From positions 1 through 64,000 of the forward strand of contig JBBHKE010000940.1 in NCBI GenBank assembly GCA_037447655.1: a stretch of DNA of 64,000 nucleotides. Reading direction: 5' to 3'. Numbering within the stretch: the stretch's first letter is position 1; every line of letters begins with the position of its first letter. The translations under genes and the position numbers were made by a program. Shown piece after piece: positions 1 through 11,926 of this stretch. This DNA is from Zygnema cylindricum (lineage: Eukaryota; Streptophyta; Zygnematophyceae; Zygnematales; Zygnemataceae). The notes under the pieces were generated by a model. That model had not been told where the DNA came from, did not search any database, and saw nothing but the letters and a program-made list of their open reading frames with translations.

Positions 1-395
1 GGGGAGAGAGAAAGGAGACGGGGGAAAGAGGGAGGAGGGCGAGAAAGGGAGAGGGAGGGTGTGGGATGAATAGGGGGAAGAGAGAGGAGGGGGGGGGGAA
101 TGGGAGGTGGAGTTGGTGGGCGAGGGAGGAGGAGGGGGACAGGGAGGGAGCGGACGAAATGTGGTTCTAGGGAACCAGTGGGGGAGGGGGCAAGGGGAGG
201 GATGGGAAAGGTGGTTAGGGTGGGTGGTAGGGAGGGAGGGAGGGAGGTGTGAAGGCGGTGTTGAGGAGGATATGAAGTTAGAAGTGGAGATGAAGTAGGG
301 GAATGGAGGGGGAGAGGGGAATGGAGGGGGAGAGGGGAATGGAGGGGGAGAGAGTCAGGGAAGGGGAAAGATGGAGAGAGGGAGTGGTGGGAGGG
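1..395. repeat. Purine-rich (G/A) low-complexity tract
   Basis: Almost uninterrupted G and A on the plus strand. Positions 302-355 hold three tandem copies of an 18-bp GGAATGGAGGGGGAGAGG-like unit. The open frames across it are a product of composition, rich in Gly, Glu and Arg, and I do not call them genes. CT-rich tracts of the same kind recur in the F-box cassettes at about 24320-25430, 33225-34080 and 55280-55830. Confidence 0.9.
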
Positions 396-590
396 GATAG
401 TTTCCTGACATTGTCGAATATTCTTGCTTTTTTTTTTCTTGTACTCGAATATCCTTCCTTTAATTGTGGTGAATGGTTATTAGATCCTCCCCTGTGTCGA
501 AATTTAAGAGAAAAGCCTTATTAATAGGACAAAATACAGGTATTTTACAACTTTTTTATATCCACAAGAAGTAGACCAGGTGCAGTGCTC

Positions 591-812
591 TATACCGTGA
601 ATCGCTAGCAGTGTTAATATTTTTTTTCGCCACTTAAAAACATTTGTTCTTCGTACATACTTTTCCGATTTTCACATGGAGTCCACCAATCGGAAGGTGA
701 GAATCTTGGTTTTCATCGCAACCGTCAGATCTGTAATCTGACGACTGTGTAAGGTGAAAAGATATTGTAAGTGGCAAAAAAATTATTGACCCTGATAGCA
801 ATACATGGTGTT
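591..812. mobile_element. MITE family 1 copy (TA-type, palindromic)
   Basis: The left end reads TATACCGTGAATCGCTA. A near-palindromic body follows: a CGCCACTTAAA arm, the sequence TCCGATTTTCACATGGAG, and then a return GTAAGTGGCAAAA arm, with a decayed right end near 812. The arms match the better-preserved copies at 25648-25868, 11024-11971 and 42513-42722. There is no coding capacity. Confidence 0.75.
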
Positions 813-2183
813 GAGTCTTAGTTTCTTCTTTTCGCGTGCAACATGGCGAAAAGTACGACAGTGTTTTTCCTATTCTCTTTCTGAATTCGTTATCATGTAT
901 TCTGTGACAGAATGAACTGCACTCAAATGAATTGGAAGTTGTTATCATCCACTAACCTTTACCACTTACTTCCTCTTCAAAATGACAATAAGACAAGGAG
1001 AAGTTATAACTGATTTTAGGAGAGAGGAAATAGACCCTGGCAACAGTATTTGGGACATGAGATGGAAAAAGAGCTAATACATAGATTGGTTGAGAGTGTA
1101 GGGTAGGACGTGTCAATCAAGTGTAGACTTGTCAAATCAACATTTAAATATGGAATGAAGGAAATACCATCAAACACAAATTTGATAGAAATTCCATAGA
1201 GGAAAGATTACAGCTGGAAGTACACTATTGCCAGGCTAGCTAAAGCACAGCTGAAAATAAAGAGAATCTTGACGAAACCTAAATAACCTCCTTCCCTAAT
1301 TCCTGCGTCACTAATTTAAGCTAACTCTGCCGTATACCAATGGAAACTTAACAATATGAGAATATCGAACGTCCCGATATGAAAGTGCGTCTTGAAATCC
1401 CTGATGAAAAATCCAGGTGAAAGTTACTTTGACTCAGAAACATTGGATTACTGCAGCAAGGAAAGCTTAACAATTTCTTCCACAGGTCTGTTTTTTTTAG
1501 GGTTTTTCTCCACCAATGATATCACAGCCTAAGCATATTGTGACTCAGCATCATATATACACCAATAGTAAACCGAGACTAAAAGAACTAGCACAAAACA
1601 AAAAAAAGAACAAAATAATTAAAACAATGCGAAAGAAGAAAAATGGTGACTCTTGTAGCCAAAAGAAGACAGGTATGCCATAAGCCTGACAAACTCGGCA
1701 AATAATTGAAGTGAATTCCAGTTATAAAAACCATACATATAGCTGATAAGAGACAGGGCCTCGGCAACAGAAAAATTCCAACCATTTCCATACAAAAAAG
1801 CGTGTTAAGTTTGTTTCTACATATGAATTAGGCGCATGCCTCTGCACAGCTACTGTGGAAAGATAGTGACATAGAAACCGGTCGCCACCCTCCTCACACT
1901 CATTCTAAACATTGAGAAGCAGCCTGAAAGCTTCTCTTCAAGATTAAGATTTCCAGGTTATGAAGCTCCTGTTAGTGCACAGGGCTGTTCTAGAAAGGCG
2001 GGCTTCACTGGAATCACAATATCACAAGAGTGATGCCCAGTGGGATGGACAATCAGGCATGACTAGTCTTCGTGTAGTGAACTAAGGGAATCAACCAGCA
2101 TGTTTCTGCAACTGCTCCCAACTTCTGCAACTTAATCCCACCCACTTTACCCAAGCTTGTGCCATTATACCTGGCTATTTGTA
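813..2183. other. Non-coding 3' flank of the Alfin-like gene
   Basis: No gene, RNA gene or clear mobile element is recognised here. The last part presumably includes the 3' UTR of the minus-strand Alfin-like gene, but I cannot place a poly(A) site with confidence. Confidence 0.5.
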
Positions 2184-5100
2184 CTAAGAGCGAGCTTTCT
2201 TCGCGCAACTGGGGCACTTGTATTGCTTAATGTGCTCAGCTTTAGCTGGCGTGACTTTCACACATTTGCCATGATACCTGCAAGTATACCGGCAACAATT
2301 GAACAGAGTCAATTTACATTTCGAAAACCAAGACGAGCAAATGAAAAAATAAGTGAGGTGCAAACTATGACATAGAAATTTTATGTAGTACAACCAATGC
2401 AACTCTTGACCATTGCAGAGTGTGAGTCTTACTGCTAGACCGTCACACACACAACCAGACCTGGTACATCCCTGGCTGTACAAAAGACTTTGAGGTGACA
2501 AGCGAGCAACTACTACTAACTGACTAATATCAGTGACCACCATCTCCGTACGGATAACTTCCTTGTAGAGCCCCTAACTAAGTCGGAGAATGCTAACCGC
2601 CAGTGATGACAAGTAACAGAAAACATACTGTCTCTCTGTAAAAACAGAGCTGAGATTTGAATTCCCTTCCCATGCCACGCAACTATGCAGATTTCAAACC
2701 CTAATTAGCTAATGTAACCCAAACAGATAGGGGAAGGAATTTATGCAGTTAACCACAGCACTACACCCCTGTGGAATGCCCTAACTTGTGACATTTAGCT
2801 CCTGACCTGTAAGCTTTCTGTGGAGGATGAAGTACCCAATGCTTCATATCAGTCCTGCACCTGAAAGGCATAAAACTGGGGTGAAACTTACCATTTTTCG
2901 CAAATGTCACACCCAATCCAGAATTCACTAGGTCCATAAGGTCCTCCGCAGACTCCACAAAATGTATCTCCATGTTCCTCCTCCTCATCATCTTCTTCCG
3001 GTGGAGTTTCTTCAACTTTTTTAACTTGCTTTATGGATGGCTCTGCTGCTCTCTGTAACAGGAAACATAACGGAAAAAACATTCATATGCCAACTAAATA
3101 AAAAAGCATAATAGAGACCTCATTGATTCAATTTAGATGAAACACATCACAATAGCATCACCCTGGTGCTTACAATGTGTCACTTCCGTTGCATTTTGCT
3201 GCTAAGTAAAAAAATATGGAGTAAACACATTTTTGGCAAATCCATGGTCAGTTAATTTGATCACAAAATGCAGTAAGAACCATATCCTGATCTCTCTCCC
3301 TCCTCAGGTTGTATCTCACCTTGTTTCCTTCTTTAGTCTCTTTCTTAGCCTGCTTTCCCCCAGAAGATATGTTTGCGTTGCCCTTTGCAGGTTTTGCAGG
3401 TTTTTTCCCTGTAACTACGTCAAAAACTGTCGGCAAATTGTTGATCATTGAGAACAATCGTCCTCTGAAAAAAAGAACACAAGATGAAGAGGTGCCACTT
3501 ATTCACCAGATGAGCATGACCAGATAAGGGACAAAAACACAAACCAACCAATTCATCCAATGTACAATTCACCCGAAGTCTACACTTCCACTCAAACTAT
3601 CATGAAAGGAACAAACGGCAAACACTAGACATCTGCAAAGATACAACGAAAAAAACATAAAAAAGATATCCTGCCCCTTAAATACTTAAGTCTGCAAATA
3701 GTTCCGTGTCAAGAGTGCTGTACAAAAACACAGTACTACGCTGGGTATTGTTATTGGCGTTGAAGTTTTTTTCCACCTTCAAACTCGTTTTTCTCCATGC
3801 ACCCGATTTTCATTTGGAGCCACTGATCGAAATATAAGAATCTTACATTTCCATCGCAGCTGTTGGATGAATAATCCCGATAAATGTGCACAGAGAAAAA
3901 CGATTTAACAACTGAAGAAAGCCTTCACACTTCATTAAGTCTATCCATCTGTCTGTCTGTTTGAACTCATCTTTCTTCCTTGACATACTACATATATCAA
4001 AAGTACAAATACAAAGTGTCAAAAACGATGTGTACTCACTCAATCCCTCCCTTGTAAGAGTGTCATCCTACATATATGTAAGTGTCAAAGGTAAAATTTG
4101 TAGTCACTCTCTTCCTTGTCAGAGTATCATATTACATATATCGAAGTACCTATAAATGTAAGTGTCAGAGTAATATACCTAGTCACTTTCTTCCTTGTCA
4201 AAGTATCATACTACATACATAACAAATAAAATAAGTATCGAAGTGATAAATGTGCTCACCTCTCTTCCTTGTCAAATCGAGCACCGTAATAAAAGGCAAC
4301 AGCAAGAAGCCAAGCATCGCTGTGAACTGCCACCAATGACAGCCAATCCTTCCGATTCATGCCATCCCTAGCAAAGTTAATACCCAAGGCAGGCTCTGGT
4401 AATTCAGGGGGAACCTCTTCCGCAGGTAAATTAACTTCCCAACCTTCATCTGGATAACCATATAAACATAGATTTTCTTTTTCTGCAAGAAGCAAGCCAA
4501 ATATAAAATCAAATTAAGTCAGTTGGTTTTTCAAACGGGGCAGACATAAGTAGGAGAAACCATGACCAACAATAATCCTCCTTAACCAAAAAATGATAAG
4601 CAGCGACCTGCAGATTACAGGTTTTAAATTATCAAAAACAAAAAACGGTTATATTTACAGCTACCGAAATATAGAATGTCAGTGAAATAGTTGGACTCTC
4701 ATAAAGGAAAAACTGAAAACAGAAAATACATTTATAAATCCAACGTTAAAGTAGATAGCAACATTCAATAAACATAGTACTAGAATAATAAAAACTCCGA
4801 CAAAGATACAGACAAAGATAGCAACTAACCTGGGTCACATTGCCTGTAAAATTCTTCCACCTCTGCGAAACGCACATTAGAGGGGAAAATTAGTGCACAA
4901 AGAAACAAACGAACTAAAATTAAAAAAAGCAGTAGAAGAGTTCATATGGTCAGAGTAGCATTCACTCCAGCTTGTAAAACTGAGGTTTAAAAATGCTGAA
5001 ACATCAAAATATAAAAACAACAGTTTCTTGAAAAAAACATAGTCAATTTAAGCACAGTATAACACGTAGATTTAAGAGAGCGGAAGCCTTTTTCAAAAAT

Positions 5101-5205
5101 CTTACCTGTTGTAAGTGCCTTCAGCATACCCTCTCTCCGACCACTAAAATCTTTAAAAACCTCTTCAACTGTTCTCGGATTTGACGACATAGCGGTTGAT
5201 TCCAT
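2184..5205 (-). CDS. Alfin-like PHD-finger protein, complete, six exons
   Basis: Six exons on the minus strand: 5205-5106, 4862-4830, 4482-4260, 3464-3320, 3052-2892 and 2277-2184. All have GT/AG borders and compatible phases and give 251 aa plus a stop, the usual size of the family. The N-terminal Alfin domain (about residues 1-140) starts with [16 protein letters not shown] and contains [20 protein letters not shown] and [21 protein letters not shown] Lys/Ser/Glu-rich linker and an acidic EEDDEEEE stretch follow. The C-terminal PHD finger has the C4HC3 ligands in [18 protein letters not shown] and YKCPSC. Family knowledge: this finger reads H3K4me3 in nuclei and Alfin-like proteins act in stress and seed-gene chromatin control. 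The Trp-Tyr-His triplet replaces the commoner Trp-Phe-His. A decayed MITE sits in intron 4. The start ATG at 5205 precedes the conserved NPRTVEEV block by eight residues. Confidence 0.96.
3738..3905. mobile_element. Decayed MITE family 1-like copy in an Alfin-like intron
   Basis: It contains CCTTCAAACTCGTTTTTCTC followed by a CCGATTTTCATTTGGAG-like core and a return arm with GTGCACAGAGAAAAACGATT. The first block is shared almost exactly with the copy in an intron of the pyrophosphorylase gene at 61345-61575. The ends are too decayed to define a target duplication. Confidence 0.55.
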
Positions 5206-6470
5206 GCACTAATGAATCAGAATGCAGGAAAAATACTTTCAGAGATCTTCCGAAAATAGTAATAATACCATGCACCAAGCGACAACTCCTTAAAGCTAAT
5301 ATCTCAAAATACAGAGCAAAAGTCTTTGACGATTACAGCACATAGTGCTTTTTTATTTCCGTACACGGATTGTAATTTTTCCTTACAGTCGCTTTCTCTA
5401 CTTCGAGAATACTACCTACATGACTAAAAGCGCGGGCAAGAACAAGGTCTCCTCATTAAATTTGAATCAAGGAATAGCATGGCTTGAGATAACTTTTGAT
5501 GAGACGAGGAAGCTCAACTTCAAACTTCGCGTGAAAGAAGATTAATGGATTGTACTAACTAAACACAGGAAATTCTGCCTAATAGTAGTTCTGCAACCCT
5601 CAATAACAAGATCTTCCTCCTCTACTATTTCTTGTTGAAAACTGCAGCAAGGAGAAAAAAAAAATTGACTTTAGTTTCTAACAGATCGGACGGCCGTCGG
5701 AAGGGATGCAGAAAATCGGACAGCAGCCGTACACCTCACCTGTCGTAAATATTTTTCTAAAAGTCTCTCACAAACCCGAAGTTTTGCATTCACACTTGCA
5801 GGTTCTTGGCATACAAGTTTTTCAGAGAACCTCGGCAGTTACAAACAGAGCAACGTGGCTATGTAATTTCCATGTGATTTTCCCACTGTTCTGTGGTTAG
5901 CAGTACACCGATTGCTTCCATGATAGCGTTCAGTAACGTAAAGTCTTGTGCGGTTATGTCTGCTGATTTACGGCACCGTACGATATTAACTCATGTACCG
6001 TACCATGTATACGCCCTAAATTACGGAGCAACGTTATTCGTACAGTAGATGAACGTGCAACTATCCGTACAGTAAATGAACTTGCCTAGTCATTGGACGC
6101 AGTGCTCCTGCCTATCGCCGAGCGGTCAAAGCTGCTTCCTTGCGCTCGTTGAAAATAAGAGACGTCGCTGACGTGGATTGATAACGTCATCGGCATACGA
6201 ATAACTGCCACACCCCTTTACGACACCGTAACAAAAATTAGTCAAAAATACGTATAACGATTTTTTATTTGTAATTTCTGGTACAGTATTAGTTGTTACG
6301 TGTCCTGACGTCGGTGTAGTATTTTTATGTTCGTTTAGTGCGCACGAAATTTGGACATAAACCACACTGAAAATAAACAGGACTCCACAAATTTGGCGCC
6401 ACTAATAAGAATTTGATTTTACTCGCAGTTCCCTTCTCCTCTCTCATCTCTCCTCCCCTTCCCTCGTTCT
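5206..6470. other. Intergenic region upstream of the Alfin-like gene and left of the Copia element
   Basis: This is the promoter side of the minus-strand Alfin-like gene. Short ORFs (5345-5545, 5706-5900) resemble no family and I leave them out. Repeated GTACGG/CCGTAC motifs occur, as elsewhere in the window. Nothing else is recognised. Confidence 0.5.
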
Positions 6471-7122
6471 TGTTAAGAATTTTGCGTTCATTTTCAGCTA
6501 AGGACCAGAAAGTCAAACTTAGTCAAAGATACGTGAGAGATAAGTTACGTGAAGAAAAGTCAATGTGACGTGAAAATCAATCAACCGGGGTCTTGTTAGT
6601 TATATGTACGGTTGAATAGGTGTATGTACGGTTGAATATATGTCACGGTACAGTTCAAGGAACATTTTGGATAGACGTCAAGCATACTATGCGTAGACGT
6701 CAAGTTTTGATGAAACGTAGCCGTTTAAGTGTACTGTACGGCAAGTTTAAGTGTAGCAAATTTTGAGTATGTGTCACGTAGTGAATTGTGACCATTGATA
6801 TGATTACGTAGGTCACAAGTTAGGATTCTAATCCTTTACGTGGAACACAAGTAGCGTAGTACCTACGTCATTCATATATATATAAATGTACTCATGCTCA
6901 CATTGAAAACTAATCATCAATCATCAATCAAGTGAATGATTCTCTCCAATTTTTTCCATGCTGCTATTTTTTGCACTGAGTGCTTATTTTGTCGTGGAAT
7001 TAATCTATCTCCTTTCTTGTTCAGTAATTAAGCCTTGCTTTCTCATATAGAGATTTATTTTTTCCTTAGCTTCCTGTCTTGTAATTGATCGATCCTATGG
7101 CCACTTTTTCAGAATCTCAACA
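6471..7122 (+). repeat. 5' LTR of the Copia element
   Basis: It starts TGTTAAGA right after a CT-rich flank; the matching LTR start at 9865 follows a polypurine tract. The right border at TCTCAACA is inferred: it mirrors the left end as an 8-bp imperfect inverted repeat and abuts a PBS-like sequence. A TATATAAA box lies near 6879-6886. Two tandem TATGTACGGTTGAATA units lie near 6602-6640. The 3' copy is cut before this border, so it cannot confirm the length. Confidence 0.8.
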
Positions 7123-9649
7123 TGGTATCGGAGCTTTAGGTAAAATTACAGAAATCCAGAAAATTAAGGGTAGTAATTATTTATTATGGAAAGCTAAGAT
7201 GACCCGTATTCTAAAATATAAGAATTACTGGGGTATTGTAGCAAGCACTAAACTAAAACCTACTGAAGCTTTAATGGCAACAGGATATGATAGAAGGGAA
7301 GAAGAGGCAGCGACATTAATTTTTCTAGCAGTGGAAGACAGTCAACTTCTACACATAGTTGAGTTAGAAAAACCTAAGGCTATGTGGGATAAATTAAGGA
7401 CTGTACATGAGCGGACTAATCCGTCAAATATTTTGCAATTAAAAAACAAATTGCTGGACTTTAGTATGGAGAGTGGAGATACTATGGAAACCCATATTAA
7501 TAGACTAAAAGAGTTTAAGTTACAGTTAGCCGCAGTCGGCACAACACTGAATGATGATGATTTGATCCTCACACTGTTAAGGTCATTGCCATCACAGTAT
7601 GCTATGATGATCACGGCTTTGTAAAGTCAACCTATTTTAGACTTTGATGTAGTATGTCAGCATTTCATTCAGGAATAAGTTGAAATTAAAAGAAAGGAGG
7701 AAAAAGAGTCAGATTCAGATCTATTTGCCAATGGCAAACAATCGGTAAAACGTACTGAGTTAGTAACTGCTTCTGCTATATGTGGAAGAATCAATCATCA
7801 GATTGCTGACTGTAGATTTGAAAAGAAAGAAACTGAAAAATTCAGGAAAAAAATTGTTTGTTACAGTTGTGGAAAACCAGGTCATAAGTCTTCAGTTTGT
7901 CATAATAAGGACAAGAACAGACAGAACAAACCATCATTTGCCATAACCATTCATGATGAGACTAAACTTTTTCTCAAACAGTCAAATGCTCAAAAAAGTA
8001 AATGGATTATAGATTCTGGAGCATCTCACCATATGTGTAATGACAAGTCTATATTTTCTTCTCTCACAACATTACAGTATCCTCGACGAATTGTACTGGC
8101 AGATGATAAGATTCTAGAGACCAGTTTAATAGGCGAGGTTAAGTTACAATTATACTGTGATACTGGTAGTTATGAAGGGCATTTAAAAGATGTTTTATAC
8201 TTACCAGGTTTAAAGCATAACCTTTTCAGTGTTATGCATGCTGTGAAGAGTGGACTAAAAGTCGAATTTAAGAAAAAGAAAAGTGAAAAGTGTGATATCA
8301 AAAGTGAGGGGGAGCTAATCGCTCTTGGATATCCGGAAGGGAATCTTTTTGTTATACGCTTGGATGATGAAGATGCACAGATGAATTTCAGCAAAGAAGC
8401 ACAGTCTTTGGAGATATGGCATCAACGATTTGGTCACCTGGGAGAGCGAAATCTCAAACGACTCATCGAAATGAAGATGGTCCGAGGACTTGAGGACGTC
8501 AACGCCAAAGACAACCTTAAGGTGTGTGAAAGATGTGCTCAAGGTAAGCAAAGAAGGCTTCCTTTTCATAAAGATGATGAACCCAAACATAGAAAGAAGC
8601 TGGTGCTTATTCATTCTGACTTGAGCGGTCCTCACCCCTTAAGTCTTGGAGGCTCTAGATTTTTCATCACGTTTACGAATGAGTGCACTAGAAAAGTGGA
8701 TAATGGGGGGGAATATAACTCCAATGCTTTTAAGGAAAACTGCAAAACTTGGGGGATACAGCAAGAATTTAAAGTAGCTTATAGTCCGCAGCAAAACGGA
8801 GTATCAGAAAGACTTAACCGAACTTTGGTTGAAATTGCACGCTGTTTAGTACATACTGCAAAATTGAATCAAAACCTATGGGCTGAAGCTATCCTTACAG
8901 CAGTTTATTTAGCTCAGACTTCCGTCATCCCCGGTGGAACATCAACCTTTCAACCTTTCCCAGTGGAGAAATTACCGGCACTACAACCTTCGCAAATTGC
9001 AACCTCTCCAAATCCGATTCAACAATCAAGATTGAAGGTAACTCCTCAAAGAGTTTCTAATCGGATACGTGCTAAACCAAAGCGGCTCATTGAAGAAACG
9101 AGAGATGTGGATTTAGCTTATTCCTTTATGGCGGCAAAGGGGGAACCGCAAACCTTTCATGAAGCTTTAGAGAGTTCTAACTCTCAAAAATGGAAAAAAG
9201 CAATAGAATAAGAATATGAATCACTGATCAAAAACAAAAATTGGACCTTAGTAGAACACCCAGAAGAGAAAAACATTGTGGGGTGTAAATGGGTCATTAA
9301 GATTAAGAGGAAATCACATGGGTCAGTGGAAAGATATAAAGCGAGGTTGGTAGCTAAGGGGTATTCACAAGAAGAGGGGGTTGATTACACTGAGACTTTC
9401 TCACCAGTAGTGAAGTTTAATAATCTTAGAAGTTTAAAAGCCTTAGGGGCAGCAGAGGGAATGCAGATGCATAAACTAGATATCAAAATTGCATTTCATA
9501 AAGGAGATTTAGAGGAAGAAGTCTACATGGAACAACCAGAGGGCATGATAAAACCAAGAAAAGAACACATGGTGTGTAAACTACACAAATCTATATATGG
9601 TCTAAAACAAGTCCTAGGTGTTGGAACATCAAACTTGACACCGAAATGA
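7097..9649 (+). pseudogene. Copia gag-pol polyprotein, inactivated
   Basis: The frame from the ATG at 7097 has Gag with GSNYLLWKAKM, a CCHC zinc knuckle near 7859-7900 (C-Y-S-C...GHK...C), an aspartic protease DSGASHHMC near 8010, a pre-integrase HxxxxH region (WHQRFGHLGERNLKRL), and integrase pieces HSDLSGP, DNGGEY and NGVSERLNRT. RT starts [22 protein letters not shown] and reaches the first catalytic Asp block (LDIKIAF). All parts share one frame, interrupted by TAA at 7622-7624, 7676-7678 and 9209-9211. Integrase lacks the segment between its first and second catalytic Asp. RT stops after IYGLKQ with no YVDD box or RNase H. Known family layout; inactivation is seen directly. Confidence 0.93.
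7123..7134 (+). other. Primer-binding-site candidate (initiator-Met tRNA type)
   Basis: TGGTATCGGAGC differs by one base from the TGGTATCAGAGC primer site common in plant Copia elements. It follows the inferred LTR end CA directly. It lies 26 bp downstream of the gag ATG at 7097, so if both calls hold the gag start is inside the LTR. Confidence 0.65.
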
Positions 9650-9852
9650 GAAAAGAGGGCTTTGAGAGATGTCATATAGACGGCGACCTCCACAAAGGGA
9701 GGAGCACTACCAGATGGACTTTTACATGTTCAAGAGGACCTTTCAGTTGGAGAGAACAAGTTGAAAATAAACTTTTGAAATTTGACTTTGTAATCACCTC
9801 ATAGGAGTTGGTCCTATTTAATGTGGACAATTGAAAGTTAGTAGAAAATGAT

Positions 9853-9864
9853 TCAGAGAGAGGG
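9853..9864 (+). other. Polypurine tract of the Copia element
   Basis: TCAGAGAGAGGG sits immediately before the TGTTAAGA start of the 3' LTR, the expected plus-strand priming site. Confidence 0.8.
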
Positions 9865-10349
9865 TGTTAAGATTTCTGCGTTCATTTTCAGCTAAGGACC
9901 AGAAAGTCAAACTTAGTCAAAGTTACGTGAGAGATAAGTTACGTGAGAGATAAGTTACGTGAAGAAAAGTCAATGTGACGTGAATATCAATCCACCGGAG
10001 GCTTGTTAGTTATATGTACGGTTGAATAGGTGTATGTACGGTTGAATATATGTCACGGTACAGTTCAAGGAACATTTTGGATAGACGTCAAACATACTAT
10101 GCGTAGACGTCAAGTTTTGATGAAACGTAGCCGTTTAAGTGTACTGTACGGCAAGTTTAAGTGTAGCAAATTTTGAGTATGTGTCACGTAGTGAATTGTG
10201 ACCATTGATATGATTACGTAGGTCACAAGTTAGGATTCTAATCCTTTACGTGGAACACAAGTAGCGTAGTACCTACGACATTCATATATATATAAATGTA
10301 CTCATGCTCACATTGAAAACTAATCATCAATCATCAATCAAGTGAATGA
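9865..10349 (+). repeat. 3' LTR of the Copia element, truncated by the gap
   Basis: It matches 6471-6939 nearly base for base. It carries an extra GAGAGATAAGTTACGT tandem unit near 9930-9957 and a handful of substitutions. The copy stops at AGTGAATGA where the N run begins, leaving about 180 bp of the inferred LTR unseen. Confidence 0.93.
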
Positions 10350-10359
10350 NNNNNNNNNN
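10350..10359. other. Assembly gap (10 N)
   Basis: Ten N bases. Sequence after the gap is not the expected rest of the LTR, so the gap hides at least the LTR end and possibly a misjoin of unknown true length. Confidence 0.99.
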
Positions 10360-11023
10360 TAATTGCGATTATCGCTATGTGCCACATGACATTTGGCGGT
10401 TAGCGATAATCTCATTTCCTTATTTATCGCATTTTTTTTTTAATCATAATAATTGCGATTCCCACTTCAAGGTAATGTGCTTTTCACTGCAACAAATGAC
10501 TTTGAGCCTGGAGAGGCATGATGCGGCATGAAGAATAAGACAAAAATAGTCCTTTTGTTGTAATGTCTCTTATAACGGTTATAAGAGGTTTTCAGACCCT
10601 CAATTGTTACTGGCAACCTAAAAAAAAGCGCTTCGTAAGCGAAGCTTTCAAAGACATGTATGCGAAATTTTTTGATTTCCGTTGGTTGCCATATTGACAC
10701 GTATGCTTATTATCCAACGTGTCGCGGCTCAATTTTTTATGTAATTGGTGATGTACAGAAACTTTCGAAGCGAATGCTTCGCGAAAAAAAATCCAACGGT
10801 CATTGTTAACTCCCAGACTTTTGGAGAATATTGGCAATATTCTCTGTAATGTTGTTTTCCTGATAAAAACAGAATAAGAAGTACGGCGTAGTACGGAGAG
10901 GTCCGAGTTTCAGTAAACAACGTCACTTTTCGTGTAATGGAACTTCACCCTTAGCGTTAATAATACTAATTTTTTTTTTACGCTATTTATTCCTTTACTC
11001 TAATAGCGATTGGCGGTTTACAG
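10360..11023. mobile_element. Remnants of MITEs and of a Harbinger-like element
   Basis: Stem-loops GCTTCGTAAGCGAAGC (about 10630) and CGAAGCGAATGCTTCG (about 10765) lie in a body that ends GTAATGGAACTTCACCC followed by TTA (10923-10943). That is the same right tip as the elements at 11228-11926 and 53372-54107. A CAGTACACCGCCAATCG-type MITE half (AATAGCGATTGGCGGTTTACAG) lies next to it. The left ends are not resolvable because of the gap. Confidence 0.6.
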
Positions 11024-11227
11024 TACACCGTGTATCGCTATTAGCGTTAATGTTATTTTCGCCACTTAAAACATCATTTCAAAGTACACACTTGTCCGAT
11101 TTTCAATTTGAGACCGCCAATCGAAAGTTGAGAACCTTACCTTTCAATCGAAACCATGAGATCTACAATCCGACAAAACCATGAGATCTACAATCCGACA
11201 TGTGTGTACGGAGAAAATATGTTTTAA

Positions 11228-11926
11228 GGCCTGTTCTCCATTAGGCGGTCCCAGTAAACATGCATATACGTCTATTTCTAGTGTTTACTGGCACGGCCCT
11301 CCATTATGTCGTGCCAGTAGACATCGTTTCTCAATTATGATTGGCGCCACGTTGGTAAGTTTTCAGATTCTTAAAATCTAGAAATATTCTTCAAGCTGAT
11401 AATCTGTACGTAATATTTGTACGGGTGGAGGTAGTTAATGACTCGTACAAAATTTTGCGACCAGATTTTAATTTTGAAATTGAAAATCAAAATTTCGGAA
11501 AGGAATGTCAAAATGGCGCCGCAAACTTTTAAGGTCAGCGGATGTCAAAAGGAGCGTGCGAAGATATTTCGGTCGACCTTCATACACCATGGCGGAAGGC
11601 ACGTGGCGTGTACGACGTGTTTGATTCACATTGCCTGTTCTTGGTGGATTTATTTTCTAATTTTCACGTGTACCAATGGTATGCGACCAGTGTGAAGAAA
11701 CTCTCCTCCCGAGGAGAGTCTCTTCACACTGAACGATGTGCGTGATTGCTTTGCGAATCTAAAAAAGTGAAAAATCCAACGGTCGACATTTACGCCTATA
11801 ATATTGGAGCCATCTAGTAGACATGTTTCGTCATGTTTTGACAAAAGAAAAAAATGGTACAAATCTGTACGAAATCGTACGACGTCCAGTAAACAACCCC
11901 ACTTTTCCTCTAATGGAAGTTCACCC
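11228..11926. mobile_element. Harbinger-like non-autonomous element nested in the MITE, TSD TAA
   Basis: The ends are GGCCTGTTCTCCATTAG and CTAATGGAAGTTCACCC, imperfect inverted repeats. TAA flanks both sides (11225-11227 and 11927-11929), and the uninterrupted MITE supplies the empty site. The body includes a segment (about 11510-11815) homologous in reverse orientation to 23085-23390 and 54110-54390, and a strong stem-loop at 11689-11730. There is no transposase. The TAA target and GG...CC tips fit PIF/Harbinger; assignment by termini is inference. Confidence 0.85.
11689..11730. repeat. Long perfect-type stem-loop in the Harbinger-like element
   Basis: A 20-bp arm (AGTGTGAAGAAACTCTCCTC) pairs at 19 of 20 positions with its partner across a 2-nt CC loop. 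Homologous but weaker hairpins occur in the related copies at about 23190-23220 and 54195-54230. Confidence 0.9.

Larger units (their letters stand above)
6471..10349 (+). mobile_element. Defective Copia (Ty1) LTR retrotransposon, truncated by the assembly gap
   Basis: Two direct LTRs flank a gag-protease-integrase-reverse transcriptase reading frame in Copia order (integrase before RT). Internal signals are a PBS-like TGGTATCGGAGC at 7123 and a polypurine tract at 9853-9864. Coding parts lie in one frame but carry three stop codons and large losses in integrase, and all of RT after IYGLKQ plus RNase H is missing. The LTRs differ by only about ten changes and one 18-bp tandem duplication, so the insertion is fairly recent. 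It cannot be autonomous. The right LTR runs into ten N bases, so the 3' end and target duplication are not visible. Confidence 0.95.

Noticed and set aside
7342-7614. Antisense ORF over Copia gag and other minus-strand ORFs in the element
   Set aside because: They are shadows of the sense coding frame with no family resemblance.
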